Of a DNA stretch of 40,963 nucleotides, positions 27,937 through 38,206 are shown piece after piece; position 1 is the first letter of the stretch; every line of letters begins with the position of its first letter. The notes below the pieces were generated by a model, which saw only the letters and a list, made by a program, of their open reading frames with translations, was not told the origin of the DNA and made no database searches. Where the stretch lies: positions 1-40,963 of the forward strand of contig JALERS010000010.1 in the NCBI GenBank assembly GCA_022763905.1, written 5' to 3'. A program made the position numbers and the translations under genes. The stretch comes from Prevotellaceae bacterium. GTDB lineage: Bacteria; Bacteroidota; Bacteroidia; Bacteroidales; Bacteroidaceae.

Positions 27937-29514
27937 TTAGTTTTCCTTGAAGCGGCTACAAACTTGGTCATTGGGTGATGCCGAGGAGCGTGGACACTGG
28001 AGGGTGCCATAGAATTGGCATGCACTGCAGTTTTTGGCTCTGCTGTTAATAAGTCCGGAGAGGGTGGCTTCTGGACTTGAAAGACGCCCTGAAAAGAACA
28101 TCCAAAGGAAAATCATGAAAATAATGAAGAAAATAAGGGCAGCCAGTAATGCTCCCATCACAAGGGCGATTGTCCAAAGAACGAAAAGGGCTGGTAGGGA
28201 AGATGTGATGGCGGGGTTCTGCTGTATCATGTTGCGGCAACCCCATCCAAGGGTGCACACGATAACAGCCAACCAACAAATGATGGCTTCTGTGGCTGAG
28301 GATTCTTCGTATCCCATTACAGGAACCATGATAATGTGTATCAATAGGGTAGCAATCAGTCCGATGCCGATTCCGATACCAAAACTTTTGAGGGATATTT
28401 CAACATCATAGTGGTTAAGAATCAGCATGCCGATGCTCCACGATACGAAGAGGATAATACCCATTGCGATTATTGTAATCAGTCCGATGACTATCCACGC
28501 CAATCCTCCCCAATCATTGAACTGATTCTCGGGTAGGGAGATATAATAGTAAGCCATGCATGCCAATGCTATGAGGTCGGCAATGACAATATAAGCATAT
28601 TTTGTGGGGACTGTCTTTGAATGAGTAGATAGCAAGAGAAGGACGAGCAATACCAATATGGGAATCAGCAGAGGCCACAAGTCGCTGATGGTCATGCGGG
28701 TGTATTGCTTGAAATTGACGTTCCAATTGCCGCTTTGGGCTATGTCATGATTCTCCAGATAGAGACGCAAAGATCCTAGCTCATAGTTAGACTTCAATGG
28801 GAGCTCTTTGTTCATATATGCGATATATTCCTTCTCGGTCATGAGATGGTAGGCAGAGGCTGGTACATCAAATCCTCGACCCATATCCATCAGTACCACA
28901 CCATCAGGCATGGGCGACTCTGTAGGAAACCATAATCCTTTAGGGAATGTTTCTGATGTACGTTCCACGCTAATGGAATTGCCTCGGGAGGCCCATTGCT
29001 CGTTGACAGGACATTCTACGTCTTCATGGATAATATATATGTATACGGGTGTCAGCCCTCGAGGACTATGGGGCTGGCCGATGTCGGTGGGTGAAGTGGC
29101 ATGCTGTTGGTCAAATTCACTGTCAACATCGGTCTTGGCAGGTGCAGCAGAAGAGCTGAACGTCTTTTGAATCACCTCGGAAGAGGCACCATTATCTTCC
29201 AAATAACTACGGAAAGAACCATTGGCCTGATCCAAATCAATCTCTTCGCTGGCATAGTGGCGCATGGAAAGGATGTGGGCCCAACCTTTGGTGTCGCCTT
29301 TTTCTACATACAGCCATTCTGGATTGTTGGTATCGAGCTCGGAAAAAGGAATGTCTCCCTTGTCAAGATAATCCACTACGGCAGATGTGACGCTTTGCAT
29401 GGACCATATGGGGGACTTGGTGGTCTGAACGATATAATCTTTGGCTAGATTTTGGGCCAATAAAAAGATGGTGCAAAAGAAAGTAGTGAGCAACAGTGTG
29501 ACAATCCGCTTCAT
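27937..29514 (-). CDS. Hypothetical multi-TM protein with signal peptide and C-terminal Cys cluster
   Basis: Signal MKRIVTLLLTTFFCTIFLLAQ, soluble N-terminal half, several hydrophobic helices, terminal NCSACQFYGTLQCPRSSASPNDQVCSRF. Confidence 0.7.
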   Translation of the reverse strand: MKRIVTLLLTTFFCTIFLLAQNLAKDYIVQTTKSPIWSMQSVTSAVVDYLDKGDIPFSELDTNNPEWLYVEKGDTKGWAHILSMRHYASEEIDLDQANGSFRSYLEDNGASSEVIQKTFSSSAAPAKTDVDSEFDQQHATSPTDIGQPHSPRGLTPVYIYIIHEDVECPVNEQWASRGNSISVERTSETFPKGLWFPTESPMPDGVVLMDMGRGFDVPASAYHLMTEKEYIAYMNKELPLKSNYELGSLRLYLENHDIAQSGNWNVNFKQYTRMTISDLWPLLIPILVLLVLLLLSTHSKTVPTKYAYIVIADLIALACMAYYYISLPENQFNDWGGLAWIVIGLITIIAMGIILFVSWSIGMLILNHYDVEISLKSFGIGIGIGLIATLLIHIIMVPVMGYEESSATEAIICWLAVIVCTLGWGCRNMIQQNPAITSSLPALFVLWTIALVMGALLAALIFFIIFMIFLWMFFSGRLSSPEATLSGLINSRAKNCSACQFYGTLQCPRSSASPNDQVCSRFKEN

Positions 29515-29632
29515 GTGTATGAAAATATAATAGAGATAAGTTGTAGTCTTGCAAAGTTAGTTTTTTAAAATTTGGCAGACAAGGGGTGGTGAATATTTTC
29601 ATGGTGTATATAAGGAAGACGGGAGACTTCTA

Positions 29633-30178
29633 CTGGGTCAATAGATTTTTTAGTGGGACGGGCAGTGACAGGTAGAATAAATCCCGCTATCGTTTCCCTT
29701 TTTGTAGGGCGTCAGCCAAAGGAGAGACTCCGTTTCATTGATGCCCGTTCTCCCATAGCAAGCACATATCTTGGCACGACCTGACAAATTACCAGAGTTC
29801 AGGATGTCCGATATGACCGTTTTGTCAACAAAAAAAACGAGGGTCTTGTTGGCAGTGTCTGTGGATTCAGTATGACTTCAGCCAAGCTGTCTGCTGATTC
29901 AGTTGATGAAGAGAAAAAGAGTCTGGTGAAAGCAGGAAATGACTCCTTTGGGAAATGAAGTTGATTGACTGGCCCAAGTATTCATGGTGCTTTCCAAAAG
30001 AGTCGTCGGTGCTTTCCAAAAGAAGCGTCGATTCTAAGCAAAAGAATCGACGGTGCTATGAAAAAGAATCGACGATTCTTTTTAAAAGAAGCGACGATGC
30101 TCAGAGGAAGCAGTCAATATACTCTCAGATGTCAATTAACTGCTATGCCGTGGGAGGTAGTAATACGGGACAAATACA
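29633..30178 (+). repeat. Copy B of the ~0.5 kb dispersed repeat, carrying 5 units of the 22-bp tandem repeat
   Basis: Collinear with the reverse complement of 172-650 from GGGTCA (29635) to GGGACAAA (30174). Confidence 0.85.
29987..30096 (+). repeat. 22-bp tandem repeat, 5 full units plus a degenerate sixth (30097-30116)
   Basis: GTGCTTTCCAAAAGAGTCGTCG / GTGCTTTCCAAAAGAAGCGTCG / ATTCTAAGCAAAAGAATCGACG / GTGCTATGAAAAAGAATCGACG / ATTCTTTTTAAAAGAAGCGACG. Confidence 0.92.
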
Positions 30179-30522
30179 TAGTAAAATCATAGTTTTTCCC
30201 CTTGGGTTTCGTGAAGCTTTCTCTCTGTTGCCTTTCTGTCTCTGTGGATTCATCTGGAGCAACACCATAGAAATGGGTGGTTTCGTAAAAGATACTTGTT
30301 TTTCCGATGAGATGCAGTGCCCTTATGAGGACTCCTGTAGCAAGTCTTTGAGTCATTCATGGCATAGGAAAGGGAGCGCTTGCCATATACTCCAATTGCC
30401 ACAATGTATGGATAGCGTTATTCAATGCAATCCCCCAGTCAATTTCTAATGAGCCCTTCGATATATAGATAGTGTATATATATTATAATGGAATACATAT
30501 ATTATATAGGGAGGAAATACAA

Positions 30523-30554
30523 CATCGGTTGCCAGTAGTGACCGGCAACCGATG
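30523..30554 (-). terminator. Terminator-like hairpin after the ompH operon
   Basis: Perfect 11-bp stem CATCGGTTGCC / GGCAACCGATG. Confidence 0.65.
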
Positions 30555-30584
30555 GAGAAATCTTAATCAAGTGTATTCAGAAAA

Positions 30585-31082
30585 TTATTGCAGTCCAAGT
30601 TTGGCTTTGATTTCTGCAGTAACGTCTTTGCTCAACTGGGTACTGATGTAGGGAATGCCTGCAGTGAGGTCCATGATGTAAACATAGCCACCAGCATCAC
30701 CGATTGCTTTAACGGCATTCTTTACTTTATCGGCAATAGCCTGCATCTTTTCTCCAGAAGCCTTCTGAAGAGCCTGCTGGTCATCCTGAGAAGTCTGCTG
30801 GATACGTGCATAGAGATCTTGCATTTCCTGCTCACGACGCTGTCTGATATTATCGGGAAGGGTAGCTTTGTCCTTCTCGTATTCTGTGCTCTTGCGCTGT
30901 AGTTCCTCCTGCATAGCTTTGATTTCTGTCTCGTATTGCTGTTGGAGTTTCTGCAGTTCATCCTGTGAGGTCTTGTATTCAGGCATGAGCTGGATGATGT
31001 CAGCAGAGTTGAAGTGGCCAAACTTCTGTGCGAAGAGACTCAGCGGCGCTAAAAGCAGCGCCATCAATAAAAACTTTTTCAT
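30585..31082 (-). CDS. OmpH/Skp family periplasmic chaperone
   Basis: Signal peptide, FGHFNSADIIQLMPEYKTSQDELQKLQQQYETEI, charged coiled coil. Confidence 0.9.
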   Translation of the reverse strand: MKKFLLMALLLAPLSLFAQKFGHFNSADIIQLMPEYKTSQDELQKLQQQYETEIKAMQEELQRKSTEYEKDKATLPDNIRQRREQEMQDLYARIQQTSQDDQQALQKASGEKMQAIADKVKNAVKAIGDAGGYVYIMDLTAGIPYISTQLSKDVTAEIKAKLGLQ

Positions 31083-31145
31083 GTGAGTTATTTGTACTGT
31101 TATAATTCTATTATTGATCGGTATCGGACTGCGAAATTAGTGATA

Positions 31146-31664
31146 TTATTTGGAATAACCTAATTTTCCGAGTACTTCGTTGGATATATCGGCTGCAGGG
31201 GAGGCAAAAACAATACCGTTATCACTTGCTCTGTCAAGGACAAGCTGGTATCCACGTTGTTCTGCAACGGTCTTGACAGCATTGTAAATCTCGTCCTGAA
31301 TAGGGCCGATAAGGCTTTCGCGTTTCTTGTAAAGTTCTCCTTCGGGTGAGAAATACTTTTTCTTCAGTTCGCTGGCTTCTTTCTCTTTTTGGAGGATGGC
31401 CTGTTCCTTAGCTTTCTTTTGCTCTGCACTGAGGAAAACACTCTCATTCTGGTAGTTTTCATACATGGCTTTTGCAGCATTGTTGAGGGTCTCCACTTCT
31501 GTCTGCCATTTTTTAGAGGTCTGATTCAATTGTTCATTGGCCCTCTCGTAGGCAGGGATATTCTTTAAGATATATTCCATGTCTACCAAAGCGAATTTCT
31601 GAGCCATCGAGGTCATACCCATCGCAATCAACATGACGCATGTTATCAAAAATTTCTTTCCCAT
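31146..31664 (-). CDS. OmpH/Skp family periplasmic chaperone
   Basis: Signal peptide, FALVDMEYILKNIPAYERANEQLNQTSKKWQTEVE, charged coiled coil. Confidence 0.9.
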   Translation of the reverse strand: MGKKFLITCVMLIAMGMTSMAQKFALVDMEYILKNIPAYERANEQLNQTSKKWQTEVETLNNAAKAMYENYQNESVFLSAEQKKAKEQAILQKEKEASELKKKYFSPEGELYKKRESLIGPIQDEIYNAVKTVAEQRGYQLVLDRASDNGIVFASPAADISNEVLGKLGYSK

Positions 31665-31693
31665 AATATGTATGTATTTGAAGTTAATGAATT

Positions 31694-34312
31694 TTACAGT
31701 TCACGACCAATCATGAAATGGAAGTTGCTTCCTGCTTCTGTCCGAGAACCATTGACTTTATCAAATCCGTAGGCCCAGTCAATTCCCAACAGTCCAATCA
31801 TCGGCAACCACAAGCGTACACCAAATCCTGCAGAACGCTTCATGTCGAAGATGTTGAATTTGCTGCAACGTGTCCACACGTTACCTCCTTCAATGAATGC
31901 AAGGGCATAGATACTGGTTTGGTCAAGCATGAGAGGATAACGAAGTTCCATAAGCATACGGCTGTAGGCATATCCTTCAGATCCGTAAGGGGTAAGGGAG
32001 CCGTTTTCATATCCTCTTAAGGCTATCATTTCTTGTGCATACCCTGTGGTGTAGCCTGACATGCCGTCACCACCCATATAGAAGGTTTCGAAGGGTGAGC
32101 GCTTATGCTTGTTGTAGTAACCGAGCAAACCGAATTCTGTGCGGGTCATCAGGACAGGGGTGTGCTTGGTGCTGTTGTTGAGGGCATTATAGGTCTTGAG
32201 GGAGAATTTCCACTTGTGGTACTCTATCCATTTGTATTTCTCCTTCATCTCGTCCATGTATGTGGTGCTCCGTACATTGTTGGCGAGGTTCTTGTAGTCT
32301 TTGCCGTCCCAAAGGGAATAGGGTGGGGTCATGGTGACTGACAAGGAGAACTCGGAGCCACTTCTGGGATAGAATATCTGGTCGGATGAGTTGCGCTGGA
32401 GGGCCAAGGTAAAGTTTACGTTGTTGCAGTTGCCGTCAGTCATGATGAAGTAGGACCAGGAGCGCAACATATATCGCTGATAAGATAACATGGCGGTGAA
32501 TGTGAAATAGTCGTCAGGCCAGTGCAGACGCTTCCCCCATCCTATGCTCCCACCTATCATCTTGACATATTTGTCAGGGTCATAGTAATCGGCCATGTTG
32601 TAGTAGTTGCCAGCTGTACCATAGCCATAGAGATTCTGGTAATAGTAATTGTAGTAATTGCTGTTATAGTAATTGCTGTTGACGTCGGTCTGTTTGGAGT
32701 AATAGAGCGAGATGGAAAGGTTGTTGGGACGTTTCCCTCCAAACCAAGGGTCCTCAAAAGACAAACTATACTGCTGATAGTAGGTACCATTGGTTTGAGC
32801 TTTTATCTCTATACTCTGTCCCATGCCTTGCGGGAGAAGCAACCGATGCTTCTGGTCGCGTTTGAAGAGATTCTGCAAGGCAAAGTTGGTGAACTTGACA
32901 CCGATGCTTCCTGTGACACCTACTACACCCCATCCTGCTGATACTTCCAACTGGTCGCTGCTCTTGGGGACAAGTTTGTAGGTAACATCTACCGTTCCGT
33001 TGTCTACATGTGGTTTGATATCAGGTACCATATGCTCAGGATCCCAGTGTCCCATTTGGGAGAGATCCTTGAGTGACCTCATGATGGCTTCCTTGTTGAA
33101 GAGGTCACCAGGTTTCGTGCGGAGTTCACGACGGATTACTTCATCGAAGACACGCTCGTTTCCTGATATGGATACACGGCCCAAATGAGCTTGCTGGCCT
33201 TCTACGACACGCATTTCCAGGTCAATAGAGTCACCCACCACATTGGTTTCTACAGGAGAGATGTGATTGAATACATATCCGTGGTTGTAATACTGGTTGG
33301 AGATGGCGTCGTCGTCTGTGGAAAGTCTCTTCTCCAGTTGGGTCTGGTTATAGACATCACCATGCTTAAGGGCCAGTGTTCGATTGAGCGCATCTGTGCT
33401 GTAGATGGTGTTGCCTACCCAAGTGATGTTCCTGATATAGTATTTGCCACCTTCTTCAATATTGAGGTGAACGTCGACATGCTTCTCGTCAAACTGGGTA
33501 ACAGAGTCACTGACAATGTAGGCATCGCGGTATCCCCACTCGTTGTATTTTTTGATGACATTTTCCTTGTCGGCTACATATTTGTCTTCAATGAACTTCT
33601 TGGACTTGAAAAAGTTGGCAAGACGGTTCACTTCTTTGGTCTTCGAAAGGGCTTTCTTGATGGCCTTGACTCTGGAAGGGTCGACACCGGTGAGGTAAAT
33701 CTTGTGGACTTTGACCTTGCTGTGCTTGTCGATGTTGACCGTAACGTCCACATAGTTCTTTTTGTCGGGATGGTCTGTACGGATGATGTCTGCAGTAGCA
33801 TTCTTGAATCCCTTTTCCTCAAAGTAGTTCTTGATGACTATTATGGCCCGGTCAATGGAGTTGGTGCTTATCTGATTGTCTTTGGTAAGGCCTATTTTGT
33901 CCTCCAGGTCCTCCTTCTCTGTCTTCTTTACACCCGTGAAGGTGATACTGGAGATACGGGGGAGAGCGGTGAGGTTGATGTGCAGATAAATCTTGTTGCC
34001 CTTGATACTGTCGGCGCTGATGGAAACATCAGAAAACAATCCCTGCTTCCAGAAATTGCGGATAGCTGTGGAAACAGCATTGTCTGGTTGAGGGAATGAA
34101 ATGGTCTGGCCAACGCGTAGTCCGGAGACCCCCAACAGGATGTTTTCATCGTATTCCTTGACTCCGTCAATGATGATGCCGTCAATGACGTATTCGGTGG
34201 CAGATGAAGAATAGTCCATGGGGGGATTTACCTTGACAATTTCTGACTGTGCCCTGGAAGGGAACACAATTAGCAGAAGGATGTATGTCAGGAAAAGAAG
34301 TCGTCTTGTCAT
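31694..34312 (-). CDS. bamA: Outer membrane protein assembly factor BamA
   Basis: POTRA-like repeats, YKLVPKSSDQLEVSAGWG, C-terminal barrel ALRGYENGSLTPYG... and GIDWAYGFDKVNG; located between uppS and ompH. Confidence 0.93.
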   Translation of the reverse strand: MTRRLLFLTYILLLIVFPSRAQSEIVKVNPPMDYSSSATEYVIDGIIIDGVKEYDENILLGVSGLRVGQTISFPQPDNAVSTAIRNFWKQGLFSDVSISADSIKGNKIYLHINLTALPRISSITFTGVKKTEKEDLEDKIGLTKDNQISTNSIDRAIIVIKNYFEEKGFKNATADIIRTDHPDKKNYVDVTVNIDKHSKVKVHKIYLTGVDPSRVKAIKKALSKTKEVNRLANFFKSKKFIEDKYVADKENVIKKYNEWGYRDAYIVSDSVTQFDEKHVDVHLNIEEGGKYYIRNITWVGNTIYSTDALNRTLALKHGDVYNQTQLEKRLSTDDDAISNQYYNHGYVFNHISPVETNVVGDSIDLEMRVVEGQQAHLGRVSISGNERVFDEVIRRELRTKPGDLFNKEAIMRSLKDLSQMGHWDPEHMVPDIKPHVDNGTVDVTYKLVPKSSDQLEVSAGWGVVGVTGSIGVKFTNFALQNLFKRDQKHRLLLPQGMGQSIEIKAQTNGTYYQQYSLSFEDPWFGGKRPNNLSISLYYSKQTDVNSNYYNSNYYNYYYQNLYGYGTAGNYYNMADYYDPDKYVKMIGGSIGWGKRLHWPDDYFTFTAMLSYQRYMLRSWSYFIMTDGNCNNVNFTLALQRNSSDQIFYPRSGSEFSLSVTMTPPYSLWDGKDYKNLANNVRSTTYMDEMKEKYKWIEYHKWKFSLKTYNALNNSTKHTPVLMTRTEFGLLGYYNKHKRSPFETFYMGGDGMSGYTTGYAQEMIALRGYENGSLTPYGSEGYAYSRMLMELRYPLMLDQTSIYALAFIEGGNVWTRCSKFNIFDMKRSAGFGVRLWLPMIGLLGIDWAYGFDKVNGSRTEAGSNFHFMIGREL

Positions 34313-34326
34313 AAAGGAAATATGTG

Positions 34327-35079
34327 CTAGTCTACTTGTTCAGACAGGTTAATCTGTTCACTGGTTTTGCCGAAACGGCGCTCGCGTTGCTGGTAGTCCC
34401 ATACGGCTTTGCAAAGGTCTTCGCAACCGAAGTCGGGCCAGTAGGTATCGCAGAAATATAGTTCGGAATAGGCGCATTGCCAGAGGAGGTAATTGCTCAG
34501 GCGTTGTTCTCCTCCTGTACGGATGAGCAGTTCGGGATTAGGCATGAAAGCGGTCTTCATGTGTGCATCAATGGTCTCTGCGGTAATGTCGTCGGGCTGC
34601 AAACTTCCTGACTGGACGGCATGGGCGATGTCTCTCACTGCTTCCTGCATTTCCCAACGCGAGGAATAACTGAGAGCCATATTGACGGTCATGGCTGTAT
34701 TATGGCGCGTATCGTTTACAACGTTCTGGATATGTGCCAAAACGTCCTTGGGGATACGGGTGGTGTCTCCAATGCAACGCAGGCGTACATTGTTCTTCAT
34801 AAATATCTCTTCCTTTAACTGGGAGAGTACCAGTCCCATCAAGGCCGCTACCTCATCGTCTGGACGGTTCCAGTTTTCCGTGGAGAAGGTATATAGAGTC
34901 AGGTATTTGATACCTATTCTTACTGCTTCTTCTGTGACGATGCGCACAGCCTCTACTCCTTGCTGATGGCCTTGGCTACGTTCCAGACCACGTTGCTTGG
35001 CCCAACGGCCATTGCCGTCCATGATGATGGCAACATGTTTGGGAATCCTGTTCTTGTCGAGCTGTTCTTTATATGTCAT
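34327..35079 (-). CDS. uppS: Isoprenyl transferase (undecaprenyl diphosphate synthase)
   Basis: [61 protein letters not shown]. Confidence 0.95.
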   Translation of the reverse strand: MTYKEQLDKNRIPKHVAIIMDGNGRWAKQRGLERSQGHQQGVEAVRIVTEEAVRIGIKYLTLYTFSTENWNRPDDEVAALMGLVLSQLKEEIFMKNNVRLRCIGDTTRIPKDVLAHIQNVVNDTRHNTAMTVNMALSYSSRWEMQEAVRDIAHAVQSGSLQPDDITAETIDAHMKTAFMPNPELLIRTGGEQRLSNYLLWQCAYSELYFCDTYWPDFGCEDLCKAVWDYQQRERRFGKTSEQINLSEQVD

Positions 35080-35101
35080 GGTTGTAGATGGGTATGCTTG
35101 T

Positions 35102-35812
35102 TCAATAGGCTTTGTTGCAATTGGGGCAGATAGGGGCAAAACTGTAGGTGAGGGTAATCATCGTGGTACAGTAGCTGTCTTTGTTCTTAAAAGCTTCCGA
35201 GGTGATGCCTTTAGGGTCTTTCAGATTGTCGAGCTGGTCAGACAGACTGAAGTGCATGGCCCAGTCAAAGGTAAGGTTCAGACGTTTTCCTAAACGGTAT
35301 TTGATGCCTAGTCCGAATGGGATATTGGCTGAAAAGGCCTTGCCGGATGAGCCGTAGGTGAAGCCTGCCCCTAGTTGCAGGAAGGGTGTGAGACGCTTGT
35401 ATCCCATGTAACCGGAATAGTAACCGTAAGGCCAGAAGTTGAGTTCGTAGATGCAACTGAGGTCTGTAACGGCTCCGGAAAACGAATGGATATAAGGTTG
35501 GGCTATGGTTCCCGATGGTGTATTGTCAGGAAGGAAGTCTGCATGGGCGTCTCCTTGTCCCTTGATACCACCTGTGGTGAGTTGTACTTTCAATACATTA
35601 TGATGGTCAAAAAGATATCTCCATAAGGCAGTGATTGCCGGACAAGTCTTGGAATACATCTTGTCATTGACATCACCTAAATAGAAGGATGTGCCTATGC
35701 CTCCGCCAATCTCCATACGGAATTCAGCGTCTTCCTGAGCAAGGCTTTTTGCTGGGAATGCCAGCAGTGCACAAGAACAGAAGCCTAGAACAATCATTCT
35801 TATATAAGGCAT
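35102..35812 (-). CDS. DUF6089-type outer-membrane beta-barrel protein
   Basis: Signal peptide; [49 protein letters not shown]. Confidence 0.75.
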   Translation of the reverse strand: MPYIRMIVLGFCSCALLAFPAKSLAQEDAEFRMEIGGGIGTSFYLGDVNDKMYSKTCPAITALWRYLFDHHNVLKVQLTTGGIKGQGDAHADFLPDNTPSGTIAQPYIHSFSGAVTDLSCIYELNFWPYGYYSGYMGYKRLTPFLQLGAGFTYGSSGKAFSANIPFGLGIKYRLGKRLNLTFDWAMHFSLSDQLDNLKDPKGITSEAFKNKDSYCTTMITLTYSFAPICPNCNKAY

Positions 35813-35830
35813 GATGTCAGTCGGGATATT

Positions 35831-37210
35831 TTATTGGGTGAATGATGTCTGGTTGTTCTTGAAGCCGAGGCGGTTGATTCTCCCTCGCCAGATGTCTCCT
35901 GAACCTCCGCAGAAAATCCACATGTATTTATCTTTGTCAATGGTCCAACTGAAGTTGGAAGCAGGGATGGCCGCAGGATGGAGGTAGGTGTTGCTCTGTG
36001 GAATCCATGTGCGTCCGCCGTCGTTGCTGATAGAGAAGAGAGAGAGGGTGTCTCCTTGAATACCCAAAGAGTAGATACGGTTGTCGTAGGCTATGATTTG
36101 GGTACCTGGCAGGGAGGGATAGGGGAAGGTGATGTCATTGCCTGCGTTGAAATAGTTCCAAGGCTCAGTGTTGGAATCCTTGTTGTCAATCACCTTTTTC
36201 CATTCGGTAGGAGTCGTACCGTCTTGCAGGAGACCTCCCATGATAACATATTCGAAATTGCTGTTGAAACTCATGGGCATCCATACAGAGGTGAAATGGC
36301 TGGCTGGTAGCAAATGGGAGGCATTTTCCACTGCATCAGATTCCCATACTGCTCCATCGGCTGAAACATACATCGCACCATCCTTGATAGCATAGAGATG
36401 ACTGCTGCTATGGGCCGTCAAGGCATCAGGAACCAGTGAACTTCCTGAATCGCTCCAGTGGATGCCGTCGTCAGAACGCATTACCTTATTGTCTGCTACC
36501 ATGTAAAATATATTGTGTAGTAGCTGGATGTTGCTGGGATTGAAAGAGGAAAATGGAAGGTAGGTTACGGTCCAGTTTTGTGGTGAAGACGTCGGAGCGC
36601 TGATGCAAACTGGCTGGCCGGCCTTGAGGGCAAAGACATTTAATTGGGCATCCTTGTAGAATGCCTTTTGAAGGGTGATGTCTGTCCAAATGTCATGGGC
36701 ATTGGCTTGCTGTTGCCAAACGAAAAGCTCCGAGTTGACTTGGTGTACATTGATGCTTACTGTGTACTCTTTCTTTGCTTTGCCTGAATAGGAATAGCAT
36801 ATGAAGGTACGCGGATGAGTAAAGTCGAGGGTGTCTGTTCTGGAGAAGAGCGTATCGGTGCCATTGGCTGTACGATAACTGAGAATACCGTCACTAGAGA
36901 TGTTGCTGAAGATGACTTTGTCTACATGAGTACCTATAGGAAGGGAGTCGGGATTGTAGATTTCGCCTTTGTATTGGTCAATGTACAGGGCATAAAGGCT
37001 TCCAGAAAGGGTAGTATTATAAGTGGTATCCTTACCACTGCTGGTTTGGGATTGGATGGTACGGATAAGACTTCCGAGGGTGATATCAGTAATGGCGCAA
37101 TGATTGCTGTTCAGGCTGGTGCTATCAATGGAATCTTCTGTATTGCAAGAGAAAGTCAGACACCCCCAACATATGGTCAACAACCATGTTCCAATAAAGG
37201 ATTTCTTCAT
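35831..37210 (-). CDS. DUF6242-type lipoprotein
   Basis: Lipobox LTFSCNTEDSID; sialidase/propeller-like SDDGIHWSDSGSS, SNDGGRTWIPQS repeats. Confidence 0.65.
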   Translation of the reverse strand: MKKSFIGTWLLTICWGCLTFSCNTEDSIDSTSLNSNHCAITDITLGSLIRTIQSQTSSGKDTTYNTTLSGSLYALYIDQYKGEIYNPDSLPIGTHVDKVIFSNISSDGILSYRTANGTDTLFSRTDTLDFTHPRTFICYSYSGKAKKEYTVSINVHQVNSELFVWQQQANAHDIWTDITLQKAFYKDAQLNVFALKAGQPVCISAPTSSPQNWTVTYLPFSSFNPSNIQLLHNIFYMVADNKVMRSDDGIHWSDSGSSLVPDALTAHSSSHLYAIKDGAMYVSADGAVWESDAVENASHLLPASHFTSVWMPMSFNSNFEYVIMGGLLQDGTTPTEWKKVIDNKDSNTEPWNYFNAGNDITFPYPSLPGTQIIAYDNRIYSLGIQGDTLSLFSISNDGGRTWIPQSNTYLHPAAIPASNFSWTIDKDKYMWIFCGGSGDIWRGRINRLGFKNNQTSFTQ

Positions 37211-37303
37211 TTTTGTGGTTATAGTATATATGTTATAAATGCAAAAGTACTCACTTTTAAGGAAATTCTTTCTATAATCTGTCTGGTTTTTGTCGAAAAA
37301 ATA

Positions 37304-37933
37304 CTAATTGTCGAAGTCTTCCTCTGTGTTTGAATCCTCTTCTTCAGTAGCAGAAGGCAGATAAGATTCGGGGATGTTGTTTTCATCGATAACTTCTTCT
37401 GAGGGAACCTGCATTTCATGGTCGGGAGACAGAGACGCATTGGTTAGATGCCTTTGGATGAGAGCCCATGCTAGCAGGAAGAATAGGAGAATTCCGATAA
37501 TGACAATGACAGTGACTGTTTTCCTTCCATTGTGTGAATATACAGGGGTAGTGCCCTCTGGAAAATCTGTCTGTAGTGGCTTGTTTTTTCGTGACTGAGA
37601 GAGCATGCACCCGCATTCTGGGCAGATGCGGTTAGTATCAGGTATGATAGAATGGCAGGTAGGACAAGTCGTTGTTCCTAACGGGTGACCGAAGGAATTG
37701 TCCTTAAACGGATCATCAAGGACATTGTTGTCAAAAGTCAACTTGGGGGGCTGGGAAATTACAGGTGGCTGGGATGTCAATAATGTGCCGCATTTCATGC
37801 AGAAACGGTCGGTAGGCCTTATAGGAGATTGGCACTGGGGACAGCAGGTTTCTGATGTGACTTTATAACCGCAGGAAGGACAGTAGATGGCATTAGAGGG
37901 TAGCGTTGCACCACAGTGATGACAATTGTTCAT
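37304..37933 (-). CDS. Zinc-ribbon membrane protein
   Basis: Three CxxC...CxxCG ribbons (CHHCGATLPSNAIYCPSCG, CCPQCQSPIRPTDRFCMKCG, TCPTCHSIIPDTNRICPECG), then a TM segment. Confidence 0.8.
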   Translation of the reverse strand: MNNCHHCGATLPSNAIYCPSCGYKVTSETCCPQCQSPIRPTDRFCMKCGTLLTSQPPVISQPPKLTFDNNVLDDPFKDNSFGHPLGTTTCPTCHSIIPDTNRICPECGCMLSQSRKNKPLQTDFPEGTTPVYSHNGRKTVTVIVIIGILLFFLLAWALIQRHLTNASLSPDHEMQVPSEEVIDENNIPESYLPSATEEEDSNTEEDFDN

Positions 37934-38206
37934 GAGCAAGAGGGTGATAATCTGGTTGCAAATATAGCAATTCATGGGAAAAGAGGGTCATAAAGAAGCC
38001 TAAAGAATGTTGTGGGTAGGTACGGAACCAACTGCAGAGGCCTCTTTATTAGAGTCAGTTTAGACCTTTTATAAAGTGACAAATTGAAAAAATAGACTCC
38101 AATATCAAGTTTGGCACACTCATTGCAAGGTATAAGAACTGTGGATGTCAAGGATCCACCAATAGATAAACCTTTTGAATATAACAGAAAAAAAAGAATA
38201 ATAATT

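Noticed and set aside
29987-30096. Possible CRISPR array
   Set aside because: The 22-bp units are directly adjacent with no unique spacers and no cas genes nearby; this is a tandem repeat.
29955-30449. 164-aa ORF (and the overlapping 75-aa ORF at 29965-30192)
   Set aside because: Lies on the dispersed repeat and its 22-bp array; the frame is not shared with copy A, so it is unlikely to be a real protein.
33185-34099. 304-aa ORF antisense to bamA
   Set aside because: Shadow ORF caused by codon bias; no signal or family motif.
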